A stretch of DNA of 64,000 nt, taken from Chamaea fasciata. Taxonomy: Eukaryota > Chordata > Aves > Passeriformes > Sylviidae. The notes under the pieces were generated by a model that saw nothing but the letters and a program-made list of their open reading frames with translations, made no database searches and had not been told where the DNA came from. The stretch lies in contig JARCOQ010000001.1 in assembly GCA_029207755.1 (NCBI GenBank), positions 95,150,640-95,214,639 of the forward strand. Direction: 5' to 3'. Shown in pieces: positions 40,701 to 55,700 of the stretch (within the stretch, counting starts at the first letter, position 1; every line of letters starts with the position of its first letter). A program made the position numbers and the translations under genes.

Positions 40701-43700
40701 AGCTTACTTCTAAAACCCAAAAGTACTTAGAGAAAGAAATGGGTTTCTGTACGGATTTGTAATGCACCTAATGCAATACAGATTCTACCAGGCTCTATAC
40801 ATTTCTGTAATACATGGTAAAAGTAGTTCATCCAGGGGATCTGGAGGATTCAGAGGAAGCACTTTAGGTTTTTTCAGACATAGCTACATGTTTGACCGAT
40901 GTGTGGACTGTGACTAGTGCAGGTAGTGAGACATCCAGCTCCAGCAAGTGTCATTATTTTATGTCAGCTTCAAAAATCTTTTTGTGTTCTTTATATGTAC
41001 TGTCCTGCCTCTAAGGCTCTCACAGTGGTTTTTTTTTTTTCAAGTAATAATGAGCTATGGAACAACACCTTAAGGTTCATTTTTGCTGCAAACAGAGCTA
41101 TTTAGTCACTGATAAGTCACTGATAAGAGTGCCCCACAGTGGCACCGTGGCAAGGCTGTGAGAAAGAACATGAATTTTATATTAGTATTTCTATCATACT
41201 ATTGAGCAGCACCCCAGAAACTTCAACAGAATTGTGATAAAGTGTAGAGCTGCTGAAAGTCCCTCTATGAGCAGGATGTTGAACAAGATCCTCACACTGC
41301 CAACATTCCTATGGATCTATAATTCTGCTCACCAAGACTAGGGATCCAAGATCCTAGTATTCTGCATGGATTCCCAGTAAATTCAGTAACGAAAAGAAAC
41401 ACTTCTCTTGGGCCAGGTGACATGGCCTACGGGATGCAAATTAATGCTACATTTCCTATTGGTAGCAGAAGCCTAAGTGAAAGTCCAGTTGTTTCAGGCA
41501 AAAAAGGTTATGTGTAGTTCAGCTTTATGATAATGGTGGTGCCAAGCTCCCCTTAACAGAGATTTCTCAGCTGGGCATTTTCTCGTCTTGCAATTACAAA
41601 ACACTTCTTACTACCCTTACATGCATCCCTATGGACTCATCTGGCTGGTTTAGGCACCTCCAGCTCTCAGAGGTGAAGTTTTCTGCAGTCATTTACAGTT
41701 CCTCCGGATCATAATGTCATACCAAGCCAACTACTAAGATTTTGTTGTCAGCTCCAAGTGGGATTCATCCTAATCTCCAGCCTTCATAACTGCTAATAGT
41801 ACTGTTTTTGCAAAGGTTGATGTACACACAGCACAACTAACTGAAAATATACCTGCATCTAAAGCATACTGGAGAGTTTTTATGGGCTTCTACTATTTTA
41901 CCCTTTGAGGGTTCCAGTGTCAGTGCTCTGGTTTGTACAGTGGACAACTGTCAGGAAACAACTCTCTCCCACATACTGCTGTGCCACAGGTGCTTTGCTT
42001 TGTTAAATATTCCCAGTTTTGTGTTTCTCTTTAGATTTTTATTTGATGTTCCCAACTTCTGCACCATCGCCTAAAGAGTTTTTGTGAAATGCTCAATATG
42101 ACCTCATAATTCTTGTAGGTAAGCTCTTTACCCATTTTCTTCCAATCTAATCTTTTCAAAACAAATCCATTTGATACAGAGACATATGGAGATTCTTTTG
42201 TTTTGAGGAGTAGACTTATGACATGAATGTGCGCAGCAGAGTTTCCAGCATGTTAACCATTTTTGCCCTCTTCTGTGTAAGGGAAGTTACAGACCTCAGC
42301 ATTGACACTTACCTCAGGTATGGCCATGACTGGTCCCGGTGGTCCTGGTGGTCCAGGTGGTCCCACAACACTGTTCCCATCCTGACCTGGTTCCCCCTAT
42401 TTCAAAAGCATCACATGTGGGAAACCCATATATTAAACACTACATTTCACATAGGTTTTTCAAAAAGAATGAAATCCACACAATCTCACCCGAGGTCCTG
42501 GGTCACCCTTCTCTCCTTTTGGACCCTGTAGGTGATAAAAAAGAGCATAAGTGATTTAAAAGGGGAAATTATGAAATGTGCTCTCCCTTGCTTCACAAAA
42601 AACACAGCAGTGAATTGCATATACAGAACAATCAAACCCCAGCTCTCAAAGCACAGACTTCTAGAAGCAAGTGGGCACAAAACATTTCATTAGCTCAGAA
42701 TTAATCCAGTGAACCTTTCTTTCACTTCACTGAAATCAGCCATCCCTGGCTCTGCTGTCCTTTTCCAGCATCAACCACAATAGTTGTGTTTGGGATTTCC
42801 TGGGGGACCAGATAGGAGAAGACAGGGGACCTAAACTGTCATCTTTCAGGCAGCTTATTTCTAAACTTGATCAGCCCCTCTGTAGAACTCCCTGTGCTGG
42901 AAATGCAGACATTTCGTCTGGCACAAGTGAGAGGAAGGCGCCAGGGGACAAGCCATGGGACTTCCCAAGCAAAGCACACTGTAATTCTCAAGGGTCTGAA
43001 GCATGAGAAATACATTAAAATCTCCTATGAGTCTGCTGGCTTTTCTCTAATTAAAGGAAGAGCTGATTTCTGAATAATTAAAAGCAGAAGGAGCATTGAG
43101 GAATCAGAACTAGCCTCTGGAGATGCCTGAATCTCTTCTGACTGATGAGGGAGGCATGGGCAAGGTACACTCTGCTACTGTGTTTTTTGTCTGAGGTAAC
43201 TGCTCTAGGTTAAGCAGCACAAACACAGCCCCAGCTCTTCACACTCTGCTAGCAAGCACTGATCCTACTGGTCCTTCAGAGGTAGGTATGAGAGCCAGTG
43301 TGTGTTAGGTGATCACAGATTATGATAACCCTACTCACCACTTCTCCGGGATGCCCAGCAATGCCAGGAGAGCCTGGTTTTCCATCTGTGCCCGGCATCC
43401 CCTGCCACAAAACCCATACTATTATTCTCTCTGAGAACTGAATGTTAAACTGCATTCAGTTTCATACAAGCAGGAGGCTGCCATTGCGGAGGGACATGAT
43501 GCAGTTCTCAACGGGCTGGTGGGCAGGTTTGGGGGAGGCTCACTATCTCATTAGTCATCTGCTCTCTCCACTCCTCCTGCTCTTTCCCCCTCCCCAGAGT
43601 AGGTTTATGGCTTTTTTTCCCCATGCAGCTTCAATCATTTTTCACTGCTTCCACCCTTGCTTAGCAAGAGGGTAAATTTCACTGCTTTCCCCCAAAATAT

Positions 43701-46700
43701 ATTTGATGAGTTATTTCCACCCTTCAGTTAAATGACTCTCAAGCTGGAGGAAGAGAAAGGATGTAGACATTGGCATTGGATATAGACAGCAGTCAATATG
43801 CAGGGCAAAAAACCCCCCCCTGCTGTATTTTAATACAGGCCTGTATATGACTGCTGGGATCTGACAGCTACTCTGTTCTATGGGAAAAACAGAAGCAGTA
43901 ATGATGATGCAGTTTGCCCTGAGAAAAATGTATAAAAGAAGGTTATAATTCTTAAAAGACCAGATAAACAGCGAGCTACACTTTTTGCATCTGTTTTTCT
44001 CTGCATCATATGAAAGAGCAAAGGAAATGACACAGAGCAGCCTAGTGATTCATCCAAGGGATCAATTACTCCTGTTAGCTTGTTTTTGTGGTGGGGTGTT
44101 TTGTTTTGTATGTGTTTTTTTTTGGTTTTGGTTTTGGTTTTGGTTTTGGTTTTTTTACTTTGAGAGTTCTTTTATTTGTTTGGGTTCTGTTTTTTTTTTT
44201 CATTTTGGTTTTTGGAAAATACTGTTTTGTTTCCAACTTTTTTCTCTGCTTGAGGAAAATATTTTTGTGTTTTAACAGTAAATAGTACCACCATAAGAGA
44301 TTTAATGTGCCTGCTTCATTAAGAAAGGATATTCTCATTGCTATTTCTGTTTTTTGTCAATGGTCAGTGAAGCATGTGGGTCAGGAATAAAGTTTGATTT
44401 CTGAAGTACTCTATTCTTCATTATAGAAACAATTTTATAGACAAGATAAAGGGTGTGTGAATGCTAATGGAATTTAGGCATCAAAGCAACTACAGGGATT
44501 TTGGTATCTGCATGAGCAGTAAAAACGGTACTTAAGTCTTGATACTTACTTGGGACATAAGTCTCTCAAGTGCTTATGGAAAATTATAAGTATCTATCTA
44601 CAGCAAAGGTAAATGGGCAGAAGAAATAACCTTGGACCAACAGCATTTCCGCAACAGAATATTGTCACTTCAGGCATGTTGGTACTTGCCGGACAGCTTC
44701 CTACCATTAAAAACTCTGAATAATTTCTCCTATTAGTTTTCCTAACAAAATTTAAATGGGAAGAAAAGATCCAGGATAGCTAAGATAGTTTAGTGCAACT
44801 AATGTATCCAGAGACATCCTTATTTCTAACTCCCTTCACATTTTAAGAATGTAGCTCATTGCTCGGGTATAAAAGGAAAAAGATATTTGTTAGTCTGATG
44901 GTTAAAGAGATAAATTACTTATTTTTTAAATGATCCTGTAGTCACTCCACTTAAAATAGACACATATTTCAAATACATCTATAATATAAAACAATAATAA
45001 TTACTAGAAAAAAGACCTCAGAAGAAAGGATATTTAGTCATAATAATAAAGAAAATATTCTATAGTCTCAAACAGATTAACAGGAGTTAAACTACTGTCC
45101 TGTGTGTCAATGCATCAGCTTTAATTATCATGCTGACAAATATCTGTGTGAAATGACAACACTCAAAATATGTACAGCAGATGGAATTTATGGCAAGAAG
45201 AGTCCTGCTACATTGTTGATATTTTTTAAAAATAAACAAGCAGATGCTACTAAAAGATTGTGATAATACTCTTGTAAACACTCAGCAAGCATAACTGCAT
45301 TTATCTTGTTTCCTAGAGCAAATTTTTATTTCAGGGCTGTCCCAAATGCAGGAGTAGGATATTTTATTTTATTTTATTTTATTTTATTTTATTTTATTTT
45401 ATTTTATTTTATTTTATTTTATTTTATTTTTTATATTTTACTTATTTTATTTTCTATGAGTCACATCAGCGCTCTCTGCTGGCTTATGCCTGCAAAAGAC
45501 ACTCAGGTCAGACAGGGACCAGCAAGGAGCAGCACAGTCCCAAACAGGAGTTTTGGGGTGGGCTCCGAGAGGAGTTCAAAGCAGAAGAGGCAGGGATAAT
45601 GATTGACATGAGCCTACTACTGTGACACCGACCTATGTCATGGGTGGGGGCACTCTGGTGTGGGGTGACAGCTACACACCACCATAGGAAGGAACAGGGG
45701 GCAAGTGGGACTTAGTTTTCTGTCTAAGCTTTGCTGATTTACATCTTTGTTGTGGTGAAAATGCAAAGGGCCTTGCAAGATGCCTTTGAAGACATGCACC
45801 TTTTAGATGCAATTTTAGATGCAATTTTAACCACATTTTAAGCAGAAGTCTTAAGCACCAGGTTATACTGGCTCCTGATACTCACAATTCACCAGAGAAA
45901 GGGGTTTGTGAAGCCATCCTGGGCTTTAATATGCTGACAGATACAAGAAATGTTTATTATCCCCTAAGTGCATTAAGAGATGAAAGGAAAGAGAGGAAAG
46001 AAACAACTATGGTGTTAGATCAGGTTAAATAAACTTCCCACCTTTGAACCTGGTGGACCTATGTTGCCTCTTTCTCCCTGAAACAGAGACACAATAGGGC
46101 TCAAGTATTAGCGAGCAGTAATTGCAAGGATTTTAAACATGTATGCTGCTTTCCTTAAAAACAAAGGAACCAAATGAAATGAAACGATTAGTAAAAACAT
46201 GGCATATTTTTGGTAAAGTGATGCTCAGTATACATTTGTGATTTGGTTCTGGGATTTTAACCACCCAGTTGCCACCCGCATCTGAAGAGTTTGTGGTCAC
46301 GACTCATTATTTTTGCTGAGCATTGACCAAGATACATGCCTGAAACTTCATTTTGATGTCTGAAATCAGCAGCTCATAGTAACATTCTCCAGATGTACCG
46401 CTGCAGCCATGACCTTATGCCTCCACAAGGGACTCACCATCTTCCTCCAAAACAGCTAATGCAGTGCCCCCACACTGCTGCTCTCTCCACCTACCCAGGC
46501 ACTACGTCAAACCACCAGTGAAATAATGAACACTACACTGTTCCTCCTTTGGGACTGATTCTGCAGGATTTTGGCCCTAAGTAGACACAGTTCCTCAATT
46601 TTGTAACAGACAGAGGACATCCAGTTTAGTTTATTTCTTTGGAAATAGAGAATATAAACTGGAATAAATCAGCCATTGCCTCAAATGTTTATGCTTATAC

Positions 46701-49700
46701 TGCTTTTTGGGAGTTCTTAGATTCAAGTGTGTGAAGACTGTAGGCTGTTTTTAAATGAAAACAGCTTTTCATAATAATAAAATTGAAAGCAGAATTTGGA
46801 TCCATGCTTACGTGATAGGATTGAGAGAAAATTGATCATAGCTGGTCTTCTCTGACAGTTGTACTCGTCTGGGGTATTTAAAGGATGGAAGATGCACGAA
46901 ACAGAACTATACCTTCAACTCCTCGTGATGCATTAGCTCCTAGATTTGGGAAGTGGGTGGTTGTTGTATTTTGCCACTGTTGCTTAGTGAAGTCGTTTAT
47001 AATCATGGAAAGTGGGTGTAAAATTCATCCCCACGAGAATGACAGTGTATTAAGGCCACTTTATATTAATTTTGCCATAGTGTACCTGGTTTTGTAAGAT
47101 GTCAGGCAATAGCACGTTCCTTTCTGTTTCTCTGGTATCTTGGGGATGAGTGACACATGATTAAACCAAGGTGAAGGGGAGGTCTCTTGGCCAAGGTTTA
47201 TGACTATCTCTACCGCTCCAGCCCCTTTCATAAATCCTAGGAATCATGTTACTTCAATTTCTGAAATCTTTGTGAAGCAACATTTCTTAGAGACAAAATT
47301 TCTAGCTAAGGGCAGAAAATAATTTTTTTTAAAAAAATGTATTTTCAGCGTGGAGACTCGGCACCTACTCATGTGCACAGAGCAGCATCATGTGAAAGCA
47401 CATCTATTCTTGCCAGTCCACCGCAGTATCACTCACCAACACATGCTGTGCAAACTGCCATTTTTTCACTCATAAGTTATGTGCTCCAGCAGTAACAGGA
47501 GTAATACCCAACGGAGGGACCTTTTTCAGCCCTAGAAGCTGAGCTTTACAGACTCTAGACAGAGGGGCCTGGCCAGATCTTTGGTGGCTGTTGTGCTAGG
47601 AATTAGATGCATTCCGTTATTGCCAGCATTGGGCAGCCAGTGATTAGTGCTGGGTGTAAATTCAGGGGAAAATTTCATGGGGAGAGAATGGACACTGCCA
47701 CATCTCATCTTCCATTTCCTGCTCTTTCAATGCTACTGTTATTTCCCAGGGCAATGAAGACCTCAAATTTCTTTGACTTCACATTTAAGGTGTTGTCATG
47801 CTGTACTGTTACCCTGAGTGGTACTCGAGCTTTACATAGAAATAGGAAAAGCCTCTTCCTCTCTAAGGACCCATTCTGCAAATCTGCCCTTTTCTTCTGC
47901 GATTTTTCATCTCCATTTTTTTCCTCATGAGCTACACAACCAGTAGCAGCATCAAAGTGGAAAAAATCAGTCACTTCTAAGCTCAAATAAAACCAAGGCA
48001 AAGTAGTCACCCTTTCTTTCCCTGAGCCCCTTCCAGAATGTTTTCCTATTGCCTTCTGGGATCAGAAGGCCTCCTCATGCAGATTTCTCTTTCAACAGCA
48101 TACATGTCACCTCTCAGGGACCAGAGTGACATATAAATGTGCAACAAAGAGAAATTGCCAAATGTCCAAAAAAAAAATTTAACAAAGATGCCATGGAATG
48201 CAATCGCCCAGTTAATATTTACTCACTGCTCTTGTTGGATGTGAAATAATTCTAATAACCTTCATTCTAATAACATTCTACATAGATATCCAGTGTAAAT
48301 GGGAACAAAATTTGCCCCAACTTAATCAGCATATGAATTTTAAATGAATACTGTTATGTTCAGGAAAATTCTGGGAATATAGAAATAAAAAAATATAAAA
48401 AATAGATGCCAAAGCAGTATAGGTTATATTCCAGGTGTTTTTACCTTTGGTCCTAATAGCCCATGCTGTCCAGGTCTTCCTGCAGAACCCTATAAAAATA
48501 CAGTGAATTTACTGGTGAATCCACATGGCCCTTAAAAATAAATTTTTTTCAGAAAAAAATTTAACTCACAACCACAACTGTTACAAAAAACAATGCTGCA
48601 GACCTGTAGTATTAACAGAGAGCAATAAAATGTACTTTTTCTTACAAATGCAACTTTAGTTGTCACTTCATGCTATACATATTTTTAGAAAATATTAGAA
48701 ATAAATTTATCCAAGTGCATTTGTTGTGATGGATTGCTTTCAACTGCCTATAATTTTTTGAATTTGCACACTTGGCTAAAATTAAGATATGCCATCAGTT
48801 TAGAGGCAACAGTCTTGCTAGGTTTAAAAGCAATTTTGCAAAAAGTTTGTTTCAAAAAACATTTGGAAATTCAAATTCCTTTCATGTCTATATGGTGACA
48901 TGGGTTGTAAAGAACAGTTATGGCTCTTTGATGGTAAAATGGACAGCAATTAATTATTGTTCATTGTAGAAAGTTGAATGGAAGAGAAAGGAATTCAACA
49001 AAGTGATTGAATTGTCTTTATCTGGCATATGAAGGCACTAATAAATGGTAATGCTAAATAATGAGAAGACACCAATGAAACTTTACACTGATCAGTGGAA
49101 GAAAAAAATAGAAACCCTGGAAATGAGGGCTGAGCCGTCAGAAAAAAAAAATCTACTTCTACTTCAAACCACAACCACTACTTTCTGATAAAATATTAAT
49201 AGAACTCTCAACAGATACAAAGACAGTGCCAATAAATTTAATTTATTTCCTAGCAGCAGTTTTGAGCTGCAGCCCCCTTGGAAACAGGTTTTCTGATTTC
49301 ACCTAAACATCACTGGGTACTCTGGAGTTGTGATAAGGTGTAAATGGCTGATGATGCAGTGCCAGTAAGTATATAAAAGCATTTTCATAACTACAGCAGA
49401 ATTCTTATTTTTCTTATCTTTTTCTCATCTGCCTTCTGTACTGACTCAAACTGCAGACTAATTAAACAGTAACAGGAAAATTTTGTTCAACTGCAACAAG
49501 GCATTTTTTGAATATTTATAGCTGAGTGACTTGGAAACAATGCCTGTTATAAAACCAAATGTGACAGAAAGGCTGTGACTAAGGCAGGTCAGAATGTGCA
49601 ATTTTGGCCCTGGTTGTGGACACCTTCTTGTTTCAGCTAGCAGATTCAATACTTATTTTTGTTAGCGTATTTTTGTGATATTTTTAGTATCTAGGAAAAA

Positions 49701-52700
49701 ACGTAAGAGGGGGCAAAATTCTCTAAGCTATCAGCTACAACTTCAGTGACTCCCAATTACTAGTACTTTCAACCAGTACAGTAAAGAGCTGCTCAAAGTC
49801 ACTCTTGCCTCCAGTGTTCATTTGGTGCCTGATGATTCATGGAATCACAGGCACAGGATTGTACAGGCCTGTGGAGGCCATCTAATCCAGTTACGTTTCT
49901 GTCCAGGAAAGTCTCGATAACTCCAAGACCAGACCAGACCTTCTGCAACCTCCCTGGGCGAATTGCCCCAGCCCTGCACCAACCTTCTAGTGAACAGCCT
50001 TCTCCTAAGGCTTAGCCTGAACATCACAAGCTGCAAATTGTGACCACTGTCCCTTGCTGCCCCATCTGGCACTACAAGGAACAGTTTGGCTTCATCATAC
50101 TTGCACTTGCCCCTCAGAGACTCATAAGCAGCTACAGGATCATGCCTTTGTCTCCTTTTGTTGCCAGACTAAACCACTGGAGCACCTTCTACTGTTAAGG
50201 ATGACAATAAATCCAAAGGATCTGATTGGTACTGATACAATATATTCCCATATTCCCTACTTGATGATTTAAGTGGCCCACACTAGCAAAAAATCTCCTG
50301 AGACACACTGATGGAGAAAAAAGCATCCCTTTGTGTGTGACATTGCTTCCATGCTACTGGGAACAAATTTTTAGTTTAAAGGTTGCATGTCGTATTACAC
50401 ACATTTGATTGTCAAACTATAACATTTCAGTTTCATCTTCATAAGTGTGATTCACCTTCATATGAGAGAAAGGAATCTATTAGGGTAAAAGAAGAAACAG
50501 AGAGCTAGATAACATGAAAACCCTTATTTCATCCTTTAATATCGCAAAAATATATCAGAGCAGAATAAAAAAAAAATCATTAGCAAATGAGGTATCAGAG
50601 AAATTCCAGAGTCTTTGGAGGACACAGTTATTTTAATGACATTCTGTGGCAAGTGAATCCATCTCATTATAGTGACTCTCCATCTATAGCTGACTGGGGC
50701 CATACGTTTCCAAAAAGCAGAATGCAGGAAACTTCTGTGGAAAAAAACCCAAAACAAACCAAACAACCTAACAACATATTATACTCCCCTCCCTCAAAAC
50801 ACCCACTCACCTTTGGCCCCCTTGATCCGGGAATTCTTGACTCACTTAACAGATCGATGCTACCTGATCCTTCCATATCCTAATGGAAGAGACAAAATGC
50901 TACAGAATTTAAGAATTTATGTGTGGGTTTTTTTTTTTTTTTTTTTTTTTTCCTGGTTTGTTTGGTTGCTTTTTTTTTTTTCAACTGCTTTGTTTCTTTG
51001 TTTTCTGAAGTTCTGTAAAAACTGGAAACATACTGAACACAAATATTTTAATCTTTTCTCATTAACTTTTTTTCTGAGACAAATGGATATGAAGATGGAT
51101 CTGAAGACAGGCTTTGCTCAAATGTGATAAAAATGTGTTGGTCTTCCTTACAGAAACTCTGGTCTTTACTGTCTTGCCAACTTGACACCATTGCTCCAGC
51201 CCTTCAGGCTGAAGAACATCAAGCAGAAGTGAGACGGTATGTAATTTGTTTAAGCACACCTCTAAGCAGTATTTTTCTGTATAGCATTTACCTGCCACCC
51301 AGCTGTGGAAACACTAATGACTAGTAAGGGTTGCCAGAACTGATTTACGGCAGGGAAAACTTGCAAACAGTTTGTTAAGGGCAGCAATCCCTTTTTATCA
51401 ATAAAGGTTCTTCCTAATTCTCACAGTTGAATATTGAACTCCTGCCTAAAATACTGCTTTCTGAAATTGAGTAGAAAAAAATAGTTCCACCATCAAATTG
51501 TAGAATTAATTATGTTGAAATGATTCTCAGAGGCTGCCTGGCCCACCTTTCCTGTCAAAAGCAGTGTCAACACTGAATTCCAATCAGGTTGGTTAGGTCT
51601 TGGAACCTTGCAGAGATGAAGGCTGAGTGTTCTCCAGACTAAGCAAGCTCAGTTCCCCGAGACTTTCATGATAGGCTATCTGCTCTGGCCTACTGTCCAT
51701 TTCCATTTCCCTCTGCTAACTCCAGAAAGAAGTCTTTGTGTAGTGGGAGTCCTTGAGAGCAGACTACCTATTTCCCATGGAGATTTTTTAGTAGTTTTAA
51801 AGGAAACTGCACAGAAAGCAGCAACCTCCCTCCAGCTTTCATTGCTCTATGGCGTTCCAGATCCATGGTAAAAGTAGGAGCTGCCAGTTCCAAAGCAGCA
51901 AAGTAATAAAATTGCAGGCTGCCATAATTACTTGTTACAGGACCAGTACCTGTCATGTTCCTATCCCTTGGCTTGTGCCTAGTCTAAACTTGTCAGACTG
52001 TGCTTCAAAACATTTGGATGAACCATGCCAGCAGGGAACTGTTCACTTGCTTTTAGCTGAAGTTTTAGTTGCAGCTGTGCTGGCTTAACTGTTTCCTTTT
52101 TCTGAAAAGGAAAAACCTTAATATTTCTTTGTTTCACTTCCCTACTCACAGCCATACAGCCTTCACTTGCAACATCAGCATTTTGTGTTGAATCCCCTCA
52201 TTTTTCTTTAGATGACTAAAATGGCAGAAAATATGTTACATTTGGGGTGCAAGTGTTCCCTAAAATTTTAGCAAATTAAATTGGCTTTTGGGACAATGGA
52301 TGGAATACTGAATGTTAGTGCATGTGAAGGGCAGGCATGTGTCAGGAATATCTGCAGATGGGAGAAGGAACAGGAGCAAAGGAGAATCTCTACCTCCTTG
52401 TGACAACAAGCCCTTGTGTCAGCTTACCATGTTTAGAGGACCCGTGCTTCTGGCCTACTTAGCTTTCTGCCAGATAGTGACTTGAAATGGCTCAGCTTAG
52501 CCCAGCTGTGATGCACTTGGGAGATGGTGTAAGGGAAAGGGTGAGATACCAATGAGATGAACATCAGCTACTATTAAATGACAGCTTAACACCAAAGGTA
52601 TGGAAAACATCATCTGACCTGACTCCACTGAAAAAGAGAGATCTTCTTCTGACCTTTTCTGCCAACTCCACAAGCGTAAGAGAAGCAGAAGGAATGCACA

Positions 52701-55700
52701 GCTAGAATCAGATCCTTCCTTTTGGGGGACCAAGGTGAGAGACCTTTAGTGCAACTTCACCTGATATTAAATTATTGTTATTCAGACTTTTTGCTCCTAC
52801 ATCAGCTATTGGTCTATCAAGGACCAACAGAAAATCTCCTCATATTCTCTTTGGCCTGTTTAATCAAATTCTCACTGCTTAGGGTAAACCACTCTGTGTG
52901 TCTGGGCCCTTTCCCTTGACTGTACTGTGCCAGTCTGTTTTTCACTTTAAGAGAGTGCTTGATGCTTGCTTGATATAACACATCATCTCTTTTGACATCT
53001 GCATGTTTTTAATGGGTTTACCAGGTACCTTCTGCAGCTCAAACTGTTCTTTTGGCAAGCATAAGTGCCAGCAAGCACCATGCCATTTGGTTTTTGCACA
53101 TAGCTGATCACAGATGCTAACAAGTGCTAACAGGAGTGTTTTGCAAAAACAGCCTTACAGCAATAAACAGGCTGCCAACCAAAAGGTAGTGTCACCCTCA
53201 CAAACTGGCAGACCACGGTGCTGCCTCAACAGATGGCAGGGGTGGGCATCCAAAAGATCAGCAACAGCTAGCAAGCCTGTTTAAAGTAGTATTCCTCTCA
53301 GGGAAATGACAATCATGCTAATTTTGTTTGGACTAGGCAAAGTTCAAATTGAAGCCAGTCAAGATACTGTTACTGCAGTTAGAGCTCAAATCCTTCTGCA
53401 TTTGCATCCATAAAAGTGGGGGCTCCCAGTTTTCACCCTTTCTTGCTCATCTGTTAAGTTTGCTCCTCTGAGACTTAGGTATCAAAAGTGGCAGAGTTAG
53501 ATCCTAAGTACCTAATTTCAGGAGAACTCTTTGGTGACATAATAAGGGCACATTGCCTTCTACGCAAATAGTGCTAATGGGGAAAAGTGGAGAATCTCTT
53601 AAATAATGGGTCCTCAAAGGTCACTGAAGATGACTGTAATTCAGAGAAGCCATTATTCTGGGCTAAAATTCAGACCAGGCCTGGGATGAAGATATGACTT
53701 GCCAGTGGTCCTTAACTCATCCTGAGACAAGTAAATATTTATTCAGGGGAGACTGTGAACCAGTGTAGTGTACCTAAGACAAGGCAAAGGATTATTTGTA
53801 TACTTAAACTTCAAGCTGTTCCTTGCTAACAATTTCGGTGCTGGCAATTAGGAATTTGTGAACTGCGAGAGAGATTTTTGTCCATTGAAATTCACTGACA
53901 TCAGTGAGATTATTAACCAGTGGTGTATATAGTACAATATTCTTTAGTCAGATCTCAGAAAGCAAATTAGGTCTCTAAACAAGCATTAGTGATCATGTCT
54001 GTGACACCTCAAACTGTCTGTAGAGTAAAGAAAAGAAAAACACAAAAGAGCTGGGGTAGAAACTAAGAGAAATGTGTAGGTAAACTGGTGTCTTAAACAC
54101 CACCACTTTACTGCAGCTGCTCTACAGGTGGCCAGTAGTTTCAGTCAAAGATTCTTACTTCTCTGATGAGACTGCCCTGAGTTACTGTGCAAATTTTATT
54201 ATGATATAAAAAACTTTGGAAAGACTTTCCTGAGCCAAACAGTTAAATTAGAATTGGAAAGTATATGGGAAAAAAAGGAGAAAAAAAGGAAAGACACAAA
54301 TATGAATATTGATATTGACATTTTCTTGACCTCTCTTCACAAATATGTTAGGGCAGCAGCTCTAATTTTTGAACCTGGGTGTTCTTCCCTTGCCTTTCTT
54401 TATTGCAAAGCCACATTCTGCTCCAACAGTTCTCAAATGATATGCAAAACTCATCTTGAGCTTGCCCAATCTCATATTTTTAAGTGATGAAGGTACTATT
54501 CCCAGAAGTAGAAAAAGTAATGTCTGCAATTTTATATTTTTAATAGAACATTTTTGTTCTAAGTAGAAGAGACCGTGAGGTCAGAAATTAGTGTGTCTCT
54601 GTATTTACACTCCTCAGCAAATTTCAGTCTAGAACAAATTACTCTGTCATCAATTCAGACTTAAATACCTATGAAATATACAGGTGATCACATTGTCCTT
54701 CCTCTGGAGGAAATATATTCATTGTTACAACAAACTTCAGAACAGCAAAATACCTCAAATCCCAAGTCGTAACTTAGTCCTGGTGGTCCAGGAGGTCCAG
54801 GGGGCCCAGGAGGCCCAGGAGGTCCTGGTGGTCCAGGTTTTCCAGGAAACCCAATAGGGCCAACTTCTCCTTTGGGGCCAGTGACTCCAGTATCACCCTA
54901 AAATAAGAATTCAGTTTATTGATGCACTGAATATGCCTAAGAAGAGTCAAGTAAGAAGCTTTATAGGATCACAGAATGGTTTGGGTTGGAAAGCTCATCG
55001 AAGTTTCAATCCCCCTGCCATGGGCAGGGATATCTACTACTAGACCAGGCAGCTCAAAACCACACCCAACCTGGCCTTGAACATTTCCAGAAGAGGTCAT
55101 CCACTGATCATGCTCATAGCCCTCCCCTGGACTTGTTCTAACAGGCACATGTCTTTCTTGTGCCAGGGCTCCAAGAGCTGGACATAGCTCTCCAAGTGGG
55201 CTGTCAGGAGGGCAGAGTAGAGAGAGAGAGCATCACCTCTCTCGACCTGCTGGTAGCGTCTAATGATTCTGGCTGAGTTGGAGCTTGTTTTCCCCATAGC
55301 AGCCCTCACGGTGCTCTGCTTTGCATTTGTAGCTGGAAAGGTGGTGGTAACACACCAGTTTTTGTCTGCTGCTGAGCAGCACTGGCACACCATCAGTGCC
55401 GTCTCTTTAACAATTCTCTCATCCCGTCCTCTCATCAAGTGGGCGGAGAATGGGCCATATCCTGGGAGAGGACACAACTAGGCTAAAATAGCTGAAGCAA
55501 ATTAACCAAAGGGGTATTCCATACTGTATGATGTCAGCTCATATATAGAAGGGAAGGCAGGGAGGACGAACGGGGGACATTTGTCACTTTATAGTATTTG
55601 CCTTTGGAACAACTGCTTCCTAGGAGATGGCTGAACATTACTCACTGATGGGAAGTAGAGATCAAATTTTTTTCTCTTTGTTTATATGTATGAAAACTTT

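Noticed and set aside
55097..55477. 126-codon minus-strand frame
   Set aside because: It runs from the antisense of the LTR into CR1 ORF2 remnants. It is a chance fusion of two mobile elements.
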